NCBI RefSeq assembly: GCF_905475395.1
Contig: NC_058340.1
Coordinates: 63,590,181-63,654,180, forward strand
Length of the DNA: 64,000 nucleotides
Reading direction: 5' to 3'
Source: Chrysoperla carnea
Taxonomy: Eukaryota; Arthropoda; Insecta; Neuroptera; Chrysopidae
In this document: positions 36,701 to 48,778 of the stretch, piece by piece
Numbering within the stretch: the first letter of the stretch is position 1
How the letters are laid out: each line of letters opens with the position of its first letter
Position numbers and translations under genes: made by a program
The notes under the pieces: generated by a model
Database searches by the model: none
Told to the model about the DNA's origin: nothing
The model's input: the letters and a program-made list of their open reading frames with translations, nothing else

Positions 36701-37102
36701 TGAACATGAAGCGTATATAATATTTCATGGTGCATTATATGCTGGATTATTGGTTGTTTGTATAACAATTGGTTGCTTTTTGAGTACGATTTTGTATTGT
36801 AATCACATTAGGAAAACGTAAGTAGATTTAATTTGGATCAGGAAATTAAACACTCGATAAATAACTTCTGATACACATATTTGTAATCTCCTCTAAAATG
36901 AAATTTTGGATTCTTGGTGATCGATCAATAATTTTTATTTAAATGAAAATTCACTAATTTTTTTTGTATTTTTTGTTTTAGCGATAAAAAATTAAAAAGC
37001 GATGTCAAAGAATTTCAAGATTCTACATCGAAACCAAAAAATTTGAAATTGAAAACTTCTGCACACAAAAGTTTAAAGAAAATTGGAATACTTGAAGTTT
37101 AG
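33726..37102 (+). CDS. small signal-peptide, cysteine-module, single-pass membrane protein, paralogue 2
   Basis: Exons 33726-33804, 34027-34132, 36195-36289, 36694-36817 and 36982-37102 join in phase to 174 residues. Exon 1 is a signal peptide (MKKCFLLSCLFIIVVFFSEF). Exon 2 has the same cysteine module as paralogue 1 with the shared core C-x3-DC-x2-HRQ. Exon 3 contains N-A-T and N-T-T sequons and ends VEKYNTTG, as in paralogue 1. Exon 4 is a hydrophobic membrane segment. Exon 5 is a lysine-rich cytoplasmic tail, longer than in paralogue 1. The same order, intron phases and internal exon lengths show a duplication. Both introns and tails have diverged widely. Intron 2 hosts a nested LINE/hAT insertion. 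Family unknown; possible roles (receptor, adhesion, ligand) cannot be chosen from sequence. Confidence 0.75.
34644..35535 (+). mobile_element. hAT-superfamily transposon, internally deleted, with exact 8-bp target duplication
   Basis: The element starts CAGTGCTGGATTTA and ends TAAATCCGGCCCTG, giving imperfect terminal inverted repeats, and is flanked on both sides by the identical octamer CCGGCATG (34636-34643 and 35536-35543). An 8-bp duplication and CAG ends are diagnostic of hAT elements. The core encodes part of a ZMYM1-like/hAT transposase. At 892 bp it is far too short to be autonomous. Subterminal GGGCGGCA repeats are present at both ends. Confidence 0.9.
35040..35426 (+). pseudogene. 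hAT transposase fragment (ZMYM1-like)
   Basis: The frame includes the stretch HASCAVHSMNLVGVECAPVA and then SFFHTVQTLYNFFTASTHRWEVL and LSATRWSARYEPV, of which only short parts are quoted here as recognition marks: the SxHSxNLV motif and TRWSAR are typical of the hAT/DUF4371 transposase core. The N-terminal zinc finger and the C-terminal dimerisation region are absent, and the piece before HASC shifts frame relative to 34997-35221. Confidence 0.75.
35786..35819. repeat. 34-bp perfect palindrome in the LINE tail
   Basis: The sequence centred on GAATTC reads the same on both strands from 35786 to 35819, with arms GAGAGATCGTCAAAGAA. It lies in the coding-like LINE tail just after the cysteine motif, so it could be chance repetition of EIVKEFF- and DDLSD-type codons or a feature of the element. 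Confidence 0.85.
36305..36545. repeat. interspersed repeat, family A, copy 2, in paralogue 2 intron 3
   Basis: Reverse complement of 8580-8820: GGGTAAACAGTGATGTTTAC, CAAACAAAAGTTGTTTAT and CGATATCAGCTTGAT are shared. It lies in the short intron between exons 3 and 4 of paralogue 2. Confidence 0.65.
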
Positions 37103-39199
37103 TTTTATTTAATACAGGATGATGAGAAGAATGCCTATGTCCATTTGAACAGCATCAGAGAGAATTGAGTTTTTTCACTGAAAATTACAAGTTCAAATTA
37201 AACTTATATGATGCTCGGAAATAGTGAAAAAAAAATGAATATTAGACAGAAAAAAGGTTATTTAAGGACGTTCCTAAAAAAATAAGTGTAAGAAAATATC
37301 TCAAACTAAGTGTATGAAAATACTTTTCAAATTTTGACTATGGATTCTGTTAGAATTTGATTTAGTCAGACGAAAATTTTTCGATTTATACTGTTTTTTA
37401 AATATGGATACTTTGAAATTCTATATGTGCTTAAAATTCAATTGTAACTTTAATCATTCTTATCTGGAAAACCGCTTTTCTTTATTTTTTTTTTTTGCCA
37501 CCAATGAATTTTTAAGAGAATTCTTAAAAAAAAAAATTTATCCATAACAGCGTTAATCGTTTTAATATATCGAATAACCACTATTAATCAACTTAATAAA
37601 AAATAATTAATAGATAAATGTAAGCCGTGATGTATCTGAAAGACCGATCTAATACATGTGATGTTTTGATTTTCTACAACTATTACAATTTTTATACTAT
37701 TTTTCCGAGCAATAAATAAGTGGTAAGAAGAAATGAGATAATTTTAAAAATATGTGATTTTTGATGTATAATTTAAAATAACATTAAATACCAGTATAAA
37801 CAACAATAATAAAAGTATGTTTACAATAATAAAACTATAATGAGTCAATTTACTTGCATGCTCTTTGATCATGAAAGAAAAAAAGAATTTCCGCAATGAT
37901 TTTATGGGTAGGGCAGTCTTAATTTAAGTCTACTATTTTCTAGTCAAGGAAATGAGGAAAAACGAGTGAACTTCTTTGATTTTGTTCGAGTAAACATTTA
38001 CAATACGTAATTTAACTTTTATTTCAAAACTAGATTGCTTATAAAATCTTCTATAGAGTGTCCTAGGAGTAACGGGCGCCCTTGTTGCATCAAGAAGATA
38101 AATTCTAAGAAGAAAAGTATTTTTTTTGATCCAATGCACGGATAAAAAATTATATATTAATTAAAAAGACAAATGGAAGAGGGGGGGGGGGCTGGTGTAG
38201 GAGAAAAAGTAAGAAACTGCGAGAATGAGACACGAGAGATTCAACGTTACGTTGGCGTGTACGTATTCAAACGTATGCAAGTGTGTGAATGTTTAAGATG
38301 GGCGGATATCCGAGAATCGGATCAAAAAATAAAAGTGGACTTTTCGGCTTAGAATTTTACTTTCTACCTGATGCAAGAAGAGCAACCGTCACTCCAGGAG
38401 CCTTTTTTCAATGTAGGTAATTTGACGGTGATCCTTTACACGTCGTGTCTAAAGTTTTACTCCGGACTTCGTTATCTTATCTTATATAAAAAATTCTTTG
38501 AAATATTTTTAAATACAAAGTCTTCTGAAAAATGACGCGCGATCCATACAAAATTCTAGAAAGTTCGATAGCTCCATAACCTTGATTTATTTTTGTTGTT
38601 TTTGAGTGTTTTTATTTAAGACAGATTAAAGAAGGAAGCTAAAAAAATGTATTAATTTATTCATCATTATATTCAATACAGATTAACTACGATTAATTTA
38701 TAAAAAATTAAATTTATGAATATATTATTAATATTTGAATTTACTGGGAGCATAATGAACATGTCCCTCTAATTTTTTATATTATTTTATTTATTAGAAA
38801 TATAAAAATTATCAAATGAAAATTGACTGATTTTGTTATATACTTACAAAAAAACAAGGGCATTTTTTTTTCACTTTAAAAAAATTTCAAAAAACTTATT
38901 GTTTATTGATGTATTTGTTCTGAGTTAAAAGAAGAAAGAGAAAAATTATTGAAATTTTCATTGATGAGATATAATAATGCAATGCTAAAACACTTTATTG
39001 TTGAACAGAAACGACTATAGTTAGAGTATTGTAGTTGAAGAGAAATAACTATATTAACAGAATTATAAATAAGTCATCTATATCAGGCATGAGCTCAAAT
39101 GTGACTCAGAGAAGTCCCTCAGACTTCTGTAACTAAATAACGAGCAAGACAGCGACAACCCAACCAGTGTCAACCAATAATACGAGAGACAACATTTTT

Positions 39200-39243
39200 T
39201 TCTACCTATCTCATTACTATTAGAGAAACTGAGATAGGTAGAA
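39200..39243. repeat. 14-bp perfect hairpin
   Basis: TTCTACCTATCTCA at 39200-39213 pairs with TGAGATAGGTAGAA at 39230-39243 across a 16-base loop. It lies in non-coding DNA with many other weak inverted repeats around it (39100-39310). Possibly the core of a MITE. Confidence 0.7.
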
Positions 39244-39699
39244 GAGTCGACGAATACCCGTCTCGCTTCCTTCTCTATGAGCAATGCGGACTTGGATAAA
39301 GAGACACACAATAAAGTATATGGAACACAATAAAGTTATAACAATGGTGCCTTCGACTTAAAATAACTCGCATGCCTGATCTATACGGTACACACAGTTG
39401 AGTGGTAACGTATTGATACCACCATATTGACCATATTGATTCTTTACTCTTCACGTGCATAGAATCCAATATTGCAGGTAGACGACAATAAACTTAAACG
39501 TTATAATTTATTTAAAATAATATATTTAATGAAACTCATCAAAATTCCAATTAAATAATATTATCACTTTCATATTTACTAATTTGTTTATTAATTATTG
39601 TTATTATTAAAATAATTATTGTTAAATTACTAATTATTAGTTTTAAATATGATAAAACATAAAAAAATAACAATATCGATATAGTTGTTGAAAGTAATT

Positions 39700-40135
39700 T
39701 ATTTCCGCCAAAGACCAATTTTTTTTATATGAAGTTGAACTTCTCGATTTTTTGCAATTTTTTTTAGGTGTACCCCTTTAAAAAAATCGAGAAAATCGCA
39801 AAAAAAAAATTTTTGTTCTAGAATTTGATACAACTCGGTGGGTGGGGTAATTTTAATCCAAAAAGTATAAAAAACAGATTAATTTAATGATTGGATGCCG
39901 AGTTTCTGAGATATCACAATATTTGGATAGATTTTAGTTCGTATCTCAAAAACTATTCGATCAGTCATCAAATGTACCCGATTTTTTGTACTTTTTGGGC
40001 CAAAATTACCTTATATACTGAGTTTTATCGAAATTGGAAATAAAAGAAATTTCTGGATATTTTGCAATTTTTTTAAGGGGTACCCCTTTTGAAAAAATCG
40101 AGAAAAACGCAAAAAAAATCTGGCCAATTGACAGT
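39700..40135. repeat. interspersed repeat, family B, copy 1
   Basis: Shared phrases with 47015-47465 and 56335-56875: GAGTTTCTGAGATATC, CGTATCTCAAAAACTATTCG, CAGTCATCAAATG and GAAAAAATCGAGAAAA. Inside each copy the phrases occur in both orders and orientations, so a unit of about 150-300 bp seems to be repeated and inverted. Confidence 0.65.
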
Positions 40136-41495
40136 TAGTATTTTTTACCTGATTATGCAAGGGCTTCATTTTATAATATATCTTTCGTGTTGGGTTATTT
40201 TCTCAGACTAATTACATTTCTTTATGATGTATGCAGGTCAAAAACAGAATACAATCTTTATCTTTATGTCTGTTAAAAGACTAAAACTAATTAGATATTC
40301 CATTTAAATGTATTTACTATACATAATAATTAATGTAATTTATGACAAATTAATTAAATTTTTTTTTATAAAATCTGTTCATAAATGAAAAAGAAAAGAG
40401 GCTAGCCAATAATATAAACTCAATAGTCAATACCATACGTACGTAAATGGTATTAAATGTTCTGGAATGTTCCACCAAGACAGGTTATTATATAACAACA
40501 AATTTTTTGAATATATTAATTATGAAATATTTCTATTTATTTATTAATTTTAAATATATCATATTGTAAACATACTGAAGTCATGAAATAAGTGCATTCC
40601 TTCATAAGGACAATTATTATTAAAGTTGTGACTTAAATTTAAGTGTTTTTTTTGTTTACGGTTTTTGGAAAATCGATAAGGAAAATTTAAAATGGTTACT
40701 AGTATTATCAATTCAAGTAAGTGTTTTTTATTTATACCAAAAGTAAAGTTTTTAACGCAAAAATATTGTTGAAGCTTAGTAAAACCTCGAACGCTTTAAT
40801 GATTTTTGTTTATTATACCGCTAATATCTACTGTTAATTTAAATGTGCAAATATACATGCAAATTAATCGTAATAAATACAAGACAAATTGAATAATTAA
40901 TGAGAGGGGATTTTATGAAGTTTATTGAAGGTTTACTATAATTTCTACTATTTCTTTAAATAAGAATGGATGAAATTTTAATGACCATGGTATATAACCA
41001 TGTGTTATAATAAGGTTTTTGAATCAACGGATGTGTATATAATTATGATAGGAACAATTTTAATCCGTCAGCACACGTTATGCTTCTTTAATCTTCATAT
41101 AATTATATCGAATTAAGAATTTTTTTAGATTTTTTCAACCTATCTACAGTTTTTAAAGATTTTATCTATCTAACGTCTAATCAGCTAGATGACGAAACAT
41201 AAACCCAATATACATTATTTTGTTCTTTTTTGGAAAATTAGTGTTTATTATGTAATGTTTTTTTCAAGTTTTATGTTTCAACTTCAAATAATATTTATAA
41301 ATGAAAATACCCAACAAAAGCAAATTCTGCAGCTAAAAACTTAACGCAGATCATGATTCTAGGGATTTATTAGTTTATTTTAGATTAGAAGTTTCTGATT
41401 TTAGAGATAGAAAAGAATTGAAACAAATAATTATTTAAGTAGCTACCAGAAACTTTTCTGTAAAAAGAGAATAAAGATTTACAGAGGTAATTGTT

Positions 41496-41647
41496 TAAAA
41501 AATCTACATTGTACATTTTAGACTATTTTTCATTACATTTACATTATTGTATAACGAGTTGCCTATACAAGTAAAAAATCTACATTATACATTTTAGATT
41601 ATTTTTCATTACATTTACATGGTTGTATAACAAGTTGCCTATACAAT
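41496..41647. repeat. two-copy 76-bp tandem repeat
   Basis: Units 41496-41571 and 41572-41647 differ at only a few positions; both contain ATTTTTCATTACATTTACAT and GTTGCCTATACAA. A recent local duplication in non-coding DNA. Confidence 0.85.
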
Positions 41648-44600
41648 AAAAACAATAATATTAATAGCTTCATTCATTGATCATTTCAAAATATCCTTGC
41701 TTGCTTTCTATTTCATTCGTCAAGCTACTTTCAATACGATCTTTAATGACGACTATGTTCGATCAATTATCGATGTTACTATGTTCGATCAATTTACTTA
41801 ATGTAATATTTTCCGAAAATGTTCAATTTTTATATTTTTTGTGAACAAATATATCAAAACAAACTATGTATTTTTGTTTTTCCTCTATTCTCATTACACG
41901 CACGTGTATAGGTTGGTCTAACACCTCGAAAGAAACTGTAGTATCACACAAGATTTTACTCAAGATTTTTACTTTAGGAATTGACATCCCAGCCACTTTT
42001 TTAATTTATTCTCGTTATAGTGTTATACGATTGGCTATTGGCGAATTATTTTTAGCTAGTTAAAAAATAAATGCGTCTATTATTATCTATTATTAATGAG
42101 CCATGTGTTTTAGTGTATAGGTGCTTTGATAGATTTTATGTTTGTCATAAAATATCTCATGGAAAACTTCTTTTTTAATTCATAAATAATATCTTGTTTT
42201 CTATTTACTAAGTTATTTCCTTTTCCTCGTAAAAAGGAAGTTGTAATTATTTTAGTAAATTTTAAAATACGTTTTTTGCTAAAATATGAAAAATATATAT
42301 AGAAATTCTCAGGGATAGATTTGGTATATAAATTATAAAATGACTTTTATGATATGCCAAATTTTATTATACTTTTAAGGTAAGTAATCATGTGATGAGA
42401 AGATACATTGCCCCTTGATAACCTTCATAGTGCAGTAAATGAATATACAGAATCGGGATCGACGAACTAAGTTTTTTGATAATGAACCGATTTTGATGTT
42501 TAACGTTTCATTTTGATGTATATCGTTTCTTTTTTGAGAAATTCGACTTTTATGCCACTGAGTTCCCAAATCGTATTTTTTGAAAATAACCAAGGATGAA
42601 AATAACATTCTGAGGGCTTTTGAGGGTTTCGGACTTCGAATTTGACCATAAAAAATATGAAAATTCAAAAACGGCGGTCGAAAAATTCAGTTTATAGCCG
42701 AAATCCTTATTTCGACCCCCGATAATATAAAACACTGTTAAAATAAATATATTGAGAAAATGATATTGTTCTGGGAGTTTTCAGTGCATTTAGAAGAAAT
42801 TATTGATTGAAATCATATTGCCTATGATTTAGTAGTTGATTTTATGACGTGTCACCCTTGAGATACCTATTATAGTAAATCGACTCACTGTCATCAATAA
42901 ATTCGAATTGATTAAGTACCGTTGCGTTTATATGACCGTCATAATAAAAAAAATATACATATAATGTTTTTGTTTACAAAAATTTTACATGAAAAATATA
43001 TTTTTTGACCCTAAACTTATTATTTTCTTTTACTCATCTGCACTTGTCAAAATAAAATTTTGTTCTTAGGTACTATCACTACCAAACACTATTTATTTTA
43101 ATGGTAAATAAACCTTGAAACAACAATGTAACATTTATTAAACTGTAGGAAAAGACATTGAAATTATTTAAAATATATATAGGATGAGATCGATAAATGT
43201 TCGATTTGGAAAGCGTTACACAAATGTTTTCAAATTATCTTTTAACCACCATAAAATACCTAAAAAGAATTAAAGATAATTAAATGAGTACCTACTGAAG
43301 GAAATTAACTGTGCTTTTAAGCAATTGTATTGCCTTTTTAAGTTAACTCTAGGCATTGGTTAGTATTGAAGTTATTCACCACATGAACCACTTCTTTTCG
43401 GGCTTGGGACAGAACGAATGACTTGGAAGAACGCGAAAGGTGAAAGGCGAAAGGAAAACACGTCATACTCATTTCCAATACATGTAGGCTAGACAAATAA
43501 TTTTAGTTTATTAGGCAAACATTTATCGAATGTAACAGTTCTTATAGATGTTCTCCTAGTACAGAACGCATCATTAAGAAGTAACAACAACGTAAAGATA
43601 TTTCAAATTAAATTATTGTTTGTTCTCCTAATAGTAATTTAATCGCTCGAGCTAGTTAATCTTAATTTTCTTAAATGCTTTAATAAAGATAATTTGAAAA
43701 AAATAATGGGATTTCTTTAACCAGAATAGAACACTTTCATTGCCCACATTTTTTAGTTAATGTTGTTCTAGATGCTAGCTCTGCTCTGCATCTAACGACA
43801 CGAACCCCCTTTTCCAGTTTTTTGGTGGTTTTATCGATATATTAACTTTTACTTGAGTTTTTTTTTTTTGGAACAACTTATATAAAAGTGTGTTATATTT
43901 TTTTTTTTAGATTTTTATTGCATAAAATATTTAATTAAACATAATCAATATAAATAAATACTACACTAGTAAAGTACTAACACATATCATGTGATAAGTG
44001 TTATCACGTCATATGATTTTTCAAACCATGTTAGCCTTGGTTACAATTATATTCTCAAAAAAAATAGTAAATAAATAAATAAGGAAAAACTTGTTTTAAC
44101 CACTTGCATTGTAATAAAATTATTTAAAAAAAAAAGTAATAAGTTAAGGATAAGACAATTGACTTTAGTCAATTATAATTGTTTTTATTGCAATCCAAAT
44201 GTTTATAATATCAATTGATTGTCTTTACATACTTACCCCGTGCTATTCATATGAAAAACCAGTGGCGGATTAAAGAAAAAGGGAATATTTGGGAAGTTCT
44301 TTTAGGAGAATTACTACCTACCACTTTGTAGGACGTAATTCTCCTGAAACTGCTTATAAATTTTTCTTCTTTAAAAGTTTTCTACCCCTATATATTTCCA
44401 CATTTTAGGAAATATTTTTAAATAAAATACACTCCAAAAAAATTATACTTTCTAAGATTTATACTTTTAAATATTCATTCTTTTAAAAAAATCGTCTGTA
44501 ATCTACACTATATTCAAAATAAAAGGACGCAAATTAAATTTTAACAAAGAATCAAATAAATCAGCAAATTATAGGTTTTCAGTGAAAAAATGGAATTTTC

Positions 44601-44899
44601 TATGACCTACCTTAGTAAATAAAATTCTAAACCTAGTAAAATTATTAATTTAAAGTCAATAATAATTACCACATGTCAATTTTAAATATTATTATGTCAA
44701 TATTTCAATTTCATTTGTCATTCTTTCAAACAGAAAATGATGATCTATTATACTAAGAAGCTATTTATAGACATCATGCATTTTTATTACCTCTGTGTAA
44801 TTAATATTGCAAAATATAGTAAGGTTTGTACAGTTTTTGAGAAAATTTTATTTCAAAGTAAATTATATCATATGATCTTTTTTGATTTGTCCTAATTCT
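41648..44899. other. gene-free region
   Basis: Only short motif-free open frames are present (41866-42063; 42375-42735 minus). The 42440-42720 block has a repetitive look (TCGGACTTCGAATTTGACC, ATTCAAAAACGGCGGTCG), but no second copy is in this window. T- and A-runs are frequent. Confidence 0.45.
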
Positions 44900-44907
44900 A
44901 CCTATAT

Positions 44908-45303
44908 CAGTGTTGCCAACTCTCAAAATTTTTTCCCCCTAGAGCTCCAACCAAAAACCCCTAAAATCCCCTAAAATACAATTGCTGCGAGATTCCCTTA
45001 AAAAAAAAAAAAACATTATTATAAAAATATAAATAAATGTTATTAATAAAATAAACAATTAAGTATTACTACATTAATTACATAATCGTTTATAAATAAT
45101 TAATCAATAATCAAATACCAAATTGAATTATTTAAATAATATAATTATTCGTTTTTTAACCTGAAAACCTAAAAAAGTGAATATTCGAAGTTGAAAAAAA
45201 AATCCCTAAAAATACCCCTAAAAATATAACACCCCTAAAAAAACCCCATTAGACTTTTTAAACCCCTAAATTTGGGGGGAAAACCCCTAAGTTGGTAACC
45301 CTG
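44908..45303. mobile_element. non-autonomous hAT element with exact 8-bp target duplication
   Basis: Starts CAGTGTTGCCAACT and ends AGTTGGTAACCCTG, an inverted repeat with two mismatches, and is flanked by identical ACCTATAT at 44900-44907 and 45304-45311. The 396-bp core is AT-rich, with CCCCTAAAA repeats near both ends and no coding frame. Confidence 0.88.
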
Positions 45304-45311
45304 ACCTATAT

Positions 45312-48300
45312 AGATATTTTACTGTGGTTTGGGTCATACGATGATTGACCTTTTAAAGCTTCACAATTCTTCCAGATTAGGAATTAAAAATTCAAGTCCT
45401 AAATCAGTAGCCCTCTTAACAGAAGTGGTGGAATTATAATGTGTATGGCTCAACTTGAAAACAAAGTTTTTTATTTTAAGAATATCAAGTTTAGAGAAAA
45501 TAACATTTTGGTGAAACTCTCTTTTCTGCTTTCTTAAACATGATCGAACAAAAACGATTGAACTGTACTCACTTTTTTTACATTTTATTAGTTCGGAAAT
45601 GTATATTTTGAATACTCATGTGATTGAAACGTGCTTTCAGCTAAAAACAGATAAAAAACATTTCCTCATTATAAATATAAACTTTGTATGTTATGGTTTC
45701 AGACAAATTTAAAACATAAGTTTAATAAATCTTATTGGAAATAGATTTTGGTAAGACCGGGTTCAAAAATTGCAAGAAAGTTTTTAAGAGCAACATGTAT
45801 CTTCTAAAGTCTGACCCGGAGGCTCTGGAACAAATCAAATTTGATGGGAAATTTCTCAAAATTAATTGTTACCTTTTACTTGTTAATGCTAAGTGTTGAT
45901 CCAAAAAAAACAATGTTATTATTTTAAGTATATAGTAACCTTGCTGCATTAATACATTTTTGTCTATTGTACTTTTATGCAATTGTGTTGAATGTCCGAT
46001 ATCTGAAGTGTGATATCCTATGGGAATAGTCAAAAAAATCATACAAACTACGAATGGTGTTGTAGTTTGAACTATTCTCAATAATTCGTTAAAAAAATCC
46101 GATTCAGGACTTCTACTATATCTCTTTGAACATTAAAATATTAAAATGGGAAATTTTGCCAAAAAATTTGGTATATATTTTGTTAGTTTTGAACAATATG
46201 TGGCCTGAACAACGATTTGCATATGAAATTGATGTTGTTTTTTTCGACAAACAGGGATTGTCTGATTGATAACAAAATTTTCGTCGTTTCCGTTTTTTGC
46301 CAATTTTTGTAAAATCCGTATTTTGAACAAAGGTTTGTGTTATGCACATTTTATTACTTTTTTTGGCATTTTTTATGAAGACATGAATAAAGTTCTGATT
46401 GTATTTTAAAGTTGAAGGTTCTATAGTATCCGACGCAGGGGGTGTTAAGGTGGCTTCAGGTGGGTTTCTGAAGGATTAAAGAACTATTAGAGAGTATTCA
46501 ATTGAGAAAAGAAAGGAGAATTGAAAGTTCAATGACCATTTGAGCCGTATACTACCTATATACAGACTAGAAATTGACTTATCAGCCAGTTAAGTATATC
46601 ATGGATTTTTTAACAAGTTTCATATTTTTAATTTAATATAAATTTGTTTTTTTCTTAAAAAATTACAATTATTTGTACTAAATATATTTAAATAGATATA
46701 CTTCATTTAATCTTGACCTAAACGCATGTTTATTATTAATATTTATTAATTAATATTATTTTTAAATAAAAAGTTATTCAATAATGTGTGTCGGAAACCT
46801 GACAAGTAAATGATAAAAAAATATGTGTGTGTATGTGTGTTTTTTTATTAAAAAAAGTTTATTTTTTATTATTAAAAAATAAAATCACTAATCAACCATT
46901 ACATATTACGAAACCTTTTAGTAAATATGTATAAAATTACATTTACAGATACCAGATGAACTAATAAAATACCTAATACCTAAACGAAAAGCAAAAAAAA
47001 TTCTATATTAATGGAATTGCAATTTTTTTATCTCCACCTACGATAAAACTCAGTATATAATGGTATTTTGACCCAAAAAGTACAAAAATCGGGTGCATTT
47101 GATGACTGGTCGAATAGTTTTTGAGATACGGACTAAAATCGATCCAAATATTGCGATATCTCAGAAACTCTTCATCCAATCATTAAATTAACCTGATTTT
47201 TATACTTTTTGGATCGAAATTACCCCATCCACCGAGTTTCATCAAATTCCAAAACAAAAATTTTTTTGCGTCTTTCTCGATTTTCACCCCTTAAAATAAT
47301 TGCCAAAATCGAGAAATTTTTTTATCTCCAATTTCGATAAAACTAAGTATATAAGGTAATTTTGACCCAAGAAGTACAAAAATCGGATGCATTTGATGAG
47401 TGGTCGAATAGTTTGTAAGATACAGACTAAAATCAATCTAAATATTACGATATTAGCTCATTTCGTGTGGAAAATCCTTCTTCTATATTACTTCAAGTAT
47501 ATAGATGGTAGAAGGAAAAAATTGCACTTTCCCTCAAAAATATTCTGAAATGTAATAATAAATAAGATGTTTCAATACTGAATTTTATTTTGCTCTTAAT
47601 TATACAACTTATTTTATTCGAGGATAATATAAGTCGTATAATTTCTTGGATCATTTTGTATTTTATATGTATAAGAATTTTAAATATCACAGGGTATTAT
47701 ACGCTGATATAATAATAAGTGTCAATAACACAGAAATTATTTGGTTTAAAATATTAATTTTAATAAGGCGAATTCTGTTATATAATGGAAACGACATGTC
47801 CATGTCAACTTTATTCAGATTCTTTAAAGAAAATTTCGACAATCATTCTTCAGTTTCATTTTTTTGCACAAAGATGGTAGAAAAGAAAACCTACCTGGTT
47901 TATTAAAGGTAGAAATTTGTTTAATATATAAACACAATAGAAAAAGTACCTACAATAATGTGTTTTTATTATAATTACGAAAAATTTCGATGTTGAGTTT
48001 TCAACGAAAATTTCCATTATGAACATCCTCAAATAGCTCCTGTACTCGAAAAAAAGTAAAAGACTATTATCTAAGCTAAATCATTCAGCACATAATCTTA
48101 AAGATGCACAAAGAGATCATGTCTTGTCGTTCAGAAACCTTTCTGAATCAAAATACATTTTCGAATCTATTTTGAAGTTTGCATAACGAAAGTTCTATTG
48201 TACTTTGGGCGCCTTTTGTTGGTTGCCGATAAAAGAAACGTAAATAACGTCTGTATTTATAGTTGTTTTGTACACTAATGACTTTTAAAAATTTTCACTA

Positions 48301-48486
48301 AGAGACTATAAATTATAAAAGGAATAATTTTTATTTACACAGATGTATATTTTACATTTAGATCGCTTATAATTTACAAAGACCTATGGAAAGTGTTTGG
48401 CAAAGTTTTTTGTTTACATCCTTAACTCCTCTCATGACATCGATTAAATCTTCTAGCATAAATATTATCGAAGATAATAAACGAGA
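45312..48486. other. gene-free region
   Basis: No recognisable gene. Open frames at 45869-46081, 46116-46349 and 47646-47906 have no motifs. The region includes family B repeat copy 2 at 47015-47465. Confidence 0.45.
47015..47465. repeat. interspersed repeat, family B, copy 2
   Basis: Contains TTTGATGACTGGTCGAATAG and TTTTGAGATACGGACTAAAA, the reverse complements of phrases at 39920-39990 and 56420-56460. An internal second unit begins near 47320 with TATCTCCAATTTCGATAAAA. Confidence 0.65.
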
Positions 48487-48778
48487 ACTCTAGGATATTT
48501 CGAAATAAATTTTGATTTTTTCCCCAATTTCCTAGACCAGTTTTTTGTATTTTATAAATACGTATTTGAACTACCAAGTAGTCATCATCAGTAAGAATTA
48601 GTAGTAGAACTAGTCGTGATTACTCTTATTATGAATGTTACTACTCTTTGCTAATTTGGTGGCGACTAGCTAATTCTTACCGATGATGACTACTTGGTAG
48701 TTCAAATACGTATTTATAAAATACAAAAAACTGATCTAGGAAATTGGGGAAAAAATTGAAATTTAAATCTTCTAGGAC
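48487..48778. mobile_element. inverted-repeat element, family E, copy 1
   Basis: The left arm (CCCCAATTTCCTAGACCAG then AAATACGTATTTGAAC and ACCAAGTAGTCATCATC) is repeated in reverse complement in the right arm, ending near 48778. Arms are about 115 bp, with a core of about 60 bp. A second copy is at 51569-51774. Confidence 0.8.

Larger units (their letters stand above)
37103..41495. other. gene-free region
   Basis: I see no coding region. Features are a G-run at about 38178-38190, a hairpin at 39200-39243, and a family B repeat at 39700-40135. A possible initiator exon at about 40692-40716 (ATGGTTACTAGTATTATC, then a GTAAGTG donor) has no supporting downstream exon. Confidence 0.45.

Noticed and set aside
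39078-39469. Overlapping minus-strand frames around a hairpin
   Set aside because: Serine- and leucine-rich by composition with no domain; the region is full of short inverted repeats that fit a MITE better.
40692-40716. Possible first coding exon, ATG followed by eight codons and a GTAAGTG donor
   Set aside because: No downstream exon with a matching phase or any recognisable domain could be found in the following 20 kb, so it is probably chance.
42375-42735. Overlapping minus-strand frames suggesting a gene
   Set aside because: Low-complexity composition, no motifs and a repetitive DNA character.
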